Shown in pieces: positions 30,737 to 33,591 of a DNA stretch of 33,591 nt. Numbering within the stretch: position 1 is the stretch's first letter; the number at the start of each line of letters is the position of its first letter. The notes under the pieces are model-generated. The model was not told the DNA's origin. It made no database searches and saw nothing but the letters and a program-made list of their open reading frames with translations. The stretch is taken from the NCBI GenBank assembly GCA_947624955.1, contig CANQMM010000012.1:1-33591 (forward strand), given 5' to 3'. The stretch comes from an uncultured Bacilli bacterium (GTDB lineage Bacteria > Bacillota_I > Bacilli_A > RF39 > UBA660). A program made the position numbers and the translations under genes.

Positions 30737-32794
30737 ATGGAAAAGAAATTAGTTTACAGACAACGCGAGTTAAAAGATTGTGGCGCTTGCTGTCTTGCTT
30801 CAATAATTGCTTACCACGGGGGATATGTTCCTTTAGCGGTAATCAAGCAAGAAACTTATACGACCCTAACAGGTACAACAGCTTACCATCTTATAAATGC
30901 GGGGAAGAATTATGGTTTTGACTGTCTTGCTTACAAGTTAGATAGTATAGATGATTCAAGAATACTCTTACCAGCAATTGCCCACTTGCGGTTGCCCAGT
31001 GGCTTAGAACACTTTGTCGTTATTTACGAAATTAGAAAAAATTCCTTAGTTCTCATGGATCCCAGTTGTGGGAAGAAAACAATTAAAAAGGAGGTATTTT
31101 TACAACAATGGACTAAGGTACTCATTAACTTTACTCCTAAAACAACGATAATTAAGATGACCGAGGTAAATCCTCTTAAAGCTTTAGTTAAATCCTTAAT
31201 TGCCAATAATAAAAAAATCTTTGGCAGTTTAATTTGTAGTAGTTTAATTCTCACAATCATCTCCATTATCACAAACTACTATTATGAAATTGGCTTGAAT
31301 ACAATTCAAATGCGCAGTTTATCTAAACTTTACCAAGTAATATTGGCTTTTGGATTTCTAACCGTTTTAAAAGTTATCTCTTTGGCCATTAAAAATTATT
31401 ATCAAATCTACTTAGACAAAAATATCGACTTTGAGCTCTATGAAAAATTTATTTCTCATACCATCCACCTCCCTTTAAACGTAGTTAAGAGTAGGACAAG
31501 TGGGGAAATAATCAGCCGCTTGCAAGATTTAAAAGAAATGAAATTCCTCATTAGTGAAATTCTTATTTCCTTATTTCTTGATACTACTCTTGCTACAGTA
31601 TCTGCTTTTCTTCTATATCGGAATAACTCTAGATTATTTACTGTCCTATGTCTAGTCTTATTCATTTACTTCACCGTTAGTTTAATATTTAATCGAGTAA
31701 CCTTCAAAAAGGCTTTAAAAAATATTGAAGAAGAAACCAAGTTTAATGCAGATATTTTAGAGAAGATTGAAAATATTGAATCGATTAAGAATACCCACAG
31801 TGATTCCTTATTTGCTAATCGTCTCAAAACTAGTTTATCTACTTATCTATCTGATAGTTTTTACTTTTCTAAAACTTATCAGCGGCAAAATTTTTGTAAA
31901 GATTTTATTAGTGAAGTAGGGGTATTTGCTATTACTAGTTATGCCTTCCTCCTAATTTTTCAAGGCCGGTTAAATATTAGTTCATTTTTAACCTTTAATG
32001 CTTTTATTTATTTCCTTCTTCAACCTTTGAAAAATACTGCTGATTTATTACCCAAATACAACTACATTAAAGCTATATTTATCAAAATCAATGAATATTT
32101 ATCCTTAAATGAAGAAAACACCCAAATTCTAGAAGAGAAAATTACCCATTTCCCAATTACGTATCAAAACGTCCATTATAGTTTTAATGCTTATAATAAT
32201 GTAATTGAAAATTTTTCAGTAGAAATACCTGAAGGTAGTAAAGTCTTTATTAAAGGCCCTAGTGGTAGTGGTAAATCAACGATTTGTAAGTTGCTTTATC
32301 GTTTGATTACTCCAACAAAAGGCACAATCTTATTAAATGGCATCAATATTCAAGATTATGCCTTAAATACGATTAGAGAAAACATCACCTATGTTTCCCA
32401 AAGAGAACAACTATTTAGTGATACTTTACTGAATAATCTAACTATTCAACAAAATTACGATTTAGCCAAAGTTAATCAAGTTCTAGAAATTTGTGAATTA
32501 AATGAGAAAGTAGATCAAATGCCTTACCGCTTAAACACCTTAATATTAAAAGATGCTAATAACTTAAGTGGTGGGGAAAAACAACGAATAGTTTTAGCTA
32601 GAGCATTACTTTTAGACAAACCGGTTATCATTCTTGATGAGGCCTTAAGTGAAGTAGGGATTACTCAAGAACAACGGATAATTAAGAACATCTTACAACA
32701 TTTCTCAGATAGAACCATCATCTATGTCAGTCATAAAGACGTCTCTCAATTTTTTCAAAAAACTATCTGCCTAGGAGGTCCCAATGAATGCTAA
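30737..32794 (+). CDS. Peptidase-containing ABC exporter for double-glycine peptides
   Basis: 685 residues. An N-terminal C39 peptidase (1-135) removes double-glycine leaders: Gln9, Cys15 (DCGACC), His92 (LEHFVV) and Asp108 (MDPS) are present. Six membrane segments follow (about 155-450). The ATPase domain has Walker A GPSGSGKS (507-514), the Q-loop YVSQREQLFSDTL, the signature LSGGEKQR, Walker B VIILDEAL and the H-loop YVSHKD. It exports and matures peptides such as the two encoded downstream, whose leaders fit. GGGAGG ribosome binding site. Overlaps the next gene by 11 bases. Confidence 0.95.
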   Translation: MEKKLVYRQRELKDCGACCLASIIAYHGGYVPLAVIKQETYTTLTGTTAYHLINAGKNYGFDCLAYKLDSIDDSRILLPAIAHLRLPSGLEHFVVIYEIRKNSLVLMDPSCGKKTIKKEVFLQQWTKVLINFTPKTTIIKMTEVNPLKALVKSLIANNKKIFGSLICSSLILTIISIITNYYYEIGLNTIQMRSLSKLYQVILAFGFLTVLKVISLAIKNYYQIYLDKNIDFELYEKFISHTIHLPLNVVKSRTSGEIISRLQDLKEMKFLISEILISLFLDTTLATVSAFLLYRNNSRLFTVLCLVLFIYFTVSLIFNRVTFKKALKNIEEETKFNADILEKIENIESIKNTHSDSLFANRLKTSLSTYLSDSFYFSKTYQRQNFCKDFISEVGVFAITSYAFLLIFQGRLNISSFLTFNAFIYFLLQPLKNTADLLPKYNYIKAIFIKINEYLSLNEENTQILEEKITHFPITYQNVHYSFNAYNNVIENFSVEIPEGSKVFIKGPSGSGKSTICKLLYRLITPTKGTILLNGINIQDYALNTIRENITYVSQREQLFSDTLLNNLTIQQNYDLAKVNQVLEICELNEKVDQMPYRLNTLILKDANNLSGGEKQRIVLARALLLDKPVIILDEALSEVGITQEQRIIKNILQHFSDRTIIYVSHKDVSQFFQKTICLGGPNEC

Positions 32795-33176
32795 ATATTT
32801 GCAACCACGCTCAGTAATATACTTTCTATTGTTTATCTTTCTTTTGATGGTCATTTATTTACTGACGTTTAATACCTACGATTATTATCAAGCTTCGGTT
32901 ATTGTTTCTTGTGATGAAAAATGTTCCATCACGGGAACAATCATTATTGATAACTCCTCTCCAAACATTGATTTTGTCATTTTAGATAATCAAAAGTATT
33001 TACCACAGCAAATAACATTCTCTGAACCGACTTATTCTTCGGAATACGCTAGTCTCTTGCAAGACGTGCAAATTCAAATAGATGTTCCAAAGTCCGCTAA
33101 TAACCAAGTTAAAAAAGTAACTATTCTAGCTAACAAACAACGCATATATCGTAAGATATGGCAAAAATTTCAATGA
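32784..33176 (+). CDS. Short membrane protein, probable accessory of the exporter
   Basis: 130 residues with one N-terminal membrane helix (about 12-30) and an extracytoplasmic beta-rich domain (YQASVIVSCDEKCSITGTII... to the C-terminus). It lies where bacteriocin loci usually encode an HlyD-like accessory of about 450 residues; this one is less than a third of that and has no coiled-coil hairpin. AGGAGG lies upstream within the exporter gene, so translation is coupled. It could be a minimal accessory or an immunity protein. Confidence 0.6.
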   Translation: MNAKYLQPRSVIYFLLFIFLLMVIYLLTFNTYDYYQASVIVSCDEKCSITGTIIIDNSSPNIDFVILDNQKYLPQQITFSEPTYSSEYASLLQDVQIQIDVPKSANNQVKKVTILANKQRIYRKIWQKFQ

Positions 33177-33189
33177 AAGGAGGCTTAAT

Positions 33190-33333
33190 ATGAGCTTACT
33201 AGATAGTAGAGAACTGCTAAGTATTACGGGCGGTGGTCTAGGTAAGGGCATCTTTATTGGTGTCGTTGCCCTAGGCATCCTCATCGTCGGTATTATTGAC
33301 GGCTATCTACGTCCATCAGCTTGTAATAAATAA
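33190..33333 (+). CDS. Double-glycine bacteriocin precursor, peptide 1
   Basis: 47 residues behind AAAGGAGG. The leader MSLLDSRELLSITGG (1-15) matches the double-glycine consensus with E at -8, L at -7 and I at -4. The mature part is 32 residues, glycine-rich and hydrophobic with GxxxG motifs (GIFIG, GIIDG). It ends in DGYLRPSACNK. Exported and cut by the C39 exporter upstream. GxxxG motifs and the paired second precursor point to a two-peptide (class IIb) bacteriocin; a quorum peptide is less likely because of the length and hydrophobicity. Confidence 0.8.
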   Translation: MSLLDSRELLSITGGGLGKGIFIGVVALGILIVGIIDGYLRPSACNK

Positions 33334-33334
33334 G

Positions 33335-33499
33335 ATGAAAATAGATAGTCCAGAATTAATTAAAATTACTGGTGGCGGATTTGAATTTACCTCAGCTATG
33401 CTTAGTGCCATTAATAAAAGTGTTGAAACTATTTATAATCTAGGCCGGAGCATTGGTTCTTCTATTAGAAGAATCTTCACTGGTAGTTTATGTTTCTAA
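33335..33499 (+). CDS. Double-glycine bacteriocin precursor, peptide 2
   Basis: 54 residues, starting one base after the stop of peptide 1 with only a weak ribosome binding site, so it is probably translated by coupling. The leader MKIDSPELIKITGG (1-14) has the same E, L, I and GG positions as peptide 1. The mature 40 residues are amphipathic and cationic near the C-terminus (GRSIGSSIRRIFTGSLCF) with a GxxxG motif (GRSIG). It is the natural partner of peptide 1. The start at 33335 is set by the leader; a start further upstream would disrupt it. Confidence 0.8.
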   Translation: MKIDSPELIKITGGGFEFTSAMLSAINKSVETIYNLGRSIGSSIRRIFTGSLCF

Positions 33500-33506
33500 A
33501 GGAGTA

Positions 33507-33563
33507 GGTGCCAAGGCACCGCTTCAGTAATAAGGAGTGAAAAATAAAAATCACTTCTTTTTA
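33507..33563 (+). other. Hairpins after the bacteriocin genes, end of window
   Basis: GGTGCC-AA-GGCACC (33507-33520) is a perfect 6-bp inverted repeat. AGTGA (33536-33540) pairs with TCACT (33551-33555), followed by TCTTTTT, a weak terminator. No clear gene follows in the last 90 bases; an immunity gene may lie beyond. Confidence 0.45.
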
Positions 33564-33591
33564 AGTGAAATAATAGAAAAAAACAAAAATA

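Noticed and set aside
33537-33591. Possible GTG-started ORF at the end of the window
   Set aside because: The purine-rich site overlaps the start codon, the frame is low-complexity AAA/AAT, and the stretch forms a terminator-like hairpin.

Overview
The window is AT-rich, low-GC Firmicutes DNA with strong purine-rich ribosome binding sites, TTGACA/TATAAT-type promoters and U-tailed terminators. TGG encodes Trp and TGA is a normal stop, so the code is standard. An endospore gene set (sigG, a ymxH/ylmC gene, spoIIIAH, gerE, gerM, two CotF-type coat genes) points to a spore-forming member of the Bacilli. The mix with small orphan membrane proteins suggests an uncultured gut lineage; that last step is inference.

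Layout. 45-1485: a phosphomannomutase/phosphoglucomutase on the minus strand. 1488-2360: about 900 bases without an ordinary gene. They hold two tandem copies of what I read as an undescribed type I toxin-antitoxin module, followed by a T-box leader. Copy 1 has a 30-residue hydrophobic peptide on the minus strand, overlapped by a plus-strand antisense RNA with its own promoter and terminator. Copy 2 keeps the antisense RNA but its toxin has lost the start codon. 2388-5486: an eukaryote-like IleRS with an inverted GxHH signature. 5560-7447: nfeD/SPFH pair and two coat genes. 7502-15632: housekeeping and sporulation genes (priA, fmt, a CDP-alcohol phosphatidyltransferase, sigG, ymxH-like, lspA, rluD, rhomboid protease).

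15660-18300 is accessory: a surface protein whose promoter spacer contains a G10 tract (predicted phase switch), then an Rpn-type nuclease. 18330-20385: a MurT/GatD-like pair whose GatD has lost both catalytic residues. 20512-27508: a small STAS-like protein, a membrane protein, rpsB-tsf with a structured leader, two membrane-anchored proteins where pyrH is often found, frr, a ClpX-like AAA+ protein and an unknown. 27628-30103 (minus strand): an unknown protein, tRNA-Arg(UCU), and gerM, gerE and spoIIIAH, the last two with SigK-like and SigE-like promoters. 30208-33591: a VirB2-like membrane protein and a bacteriocin locus (C39 peptidase-ABC exporter, short membrane accessory protein, two double-glycine peptides). 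The locus may continue past the window edge.

The strongest candidates for something new are the type I toxin-antitoxin pair with its predicted RNA-mimic switch (1488-2055), the slippage-controlled surface protein promoter (15660-15718), and the catalytically dead GatD with a divergent MurT (18330-20385).
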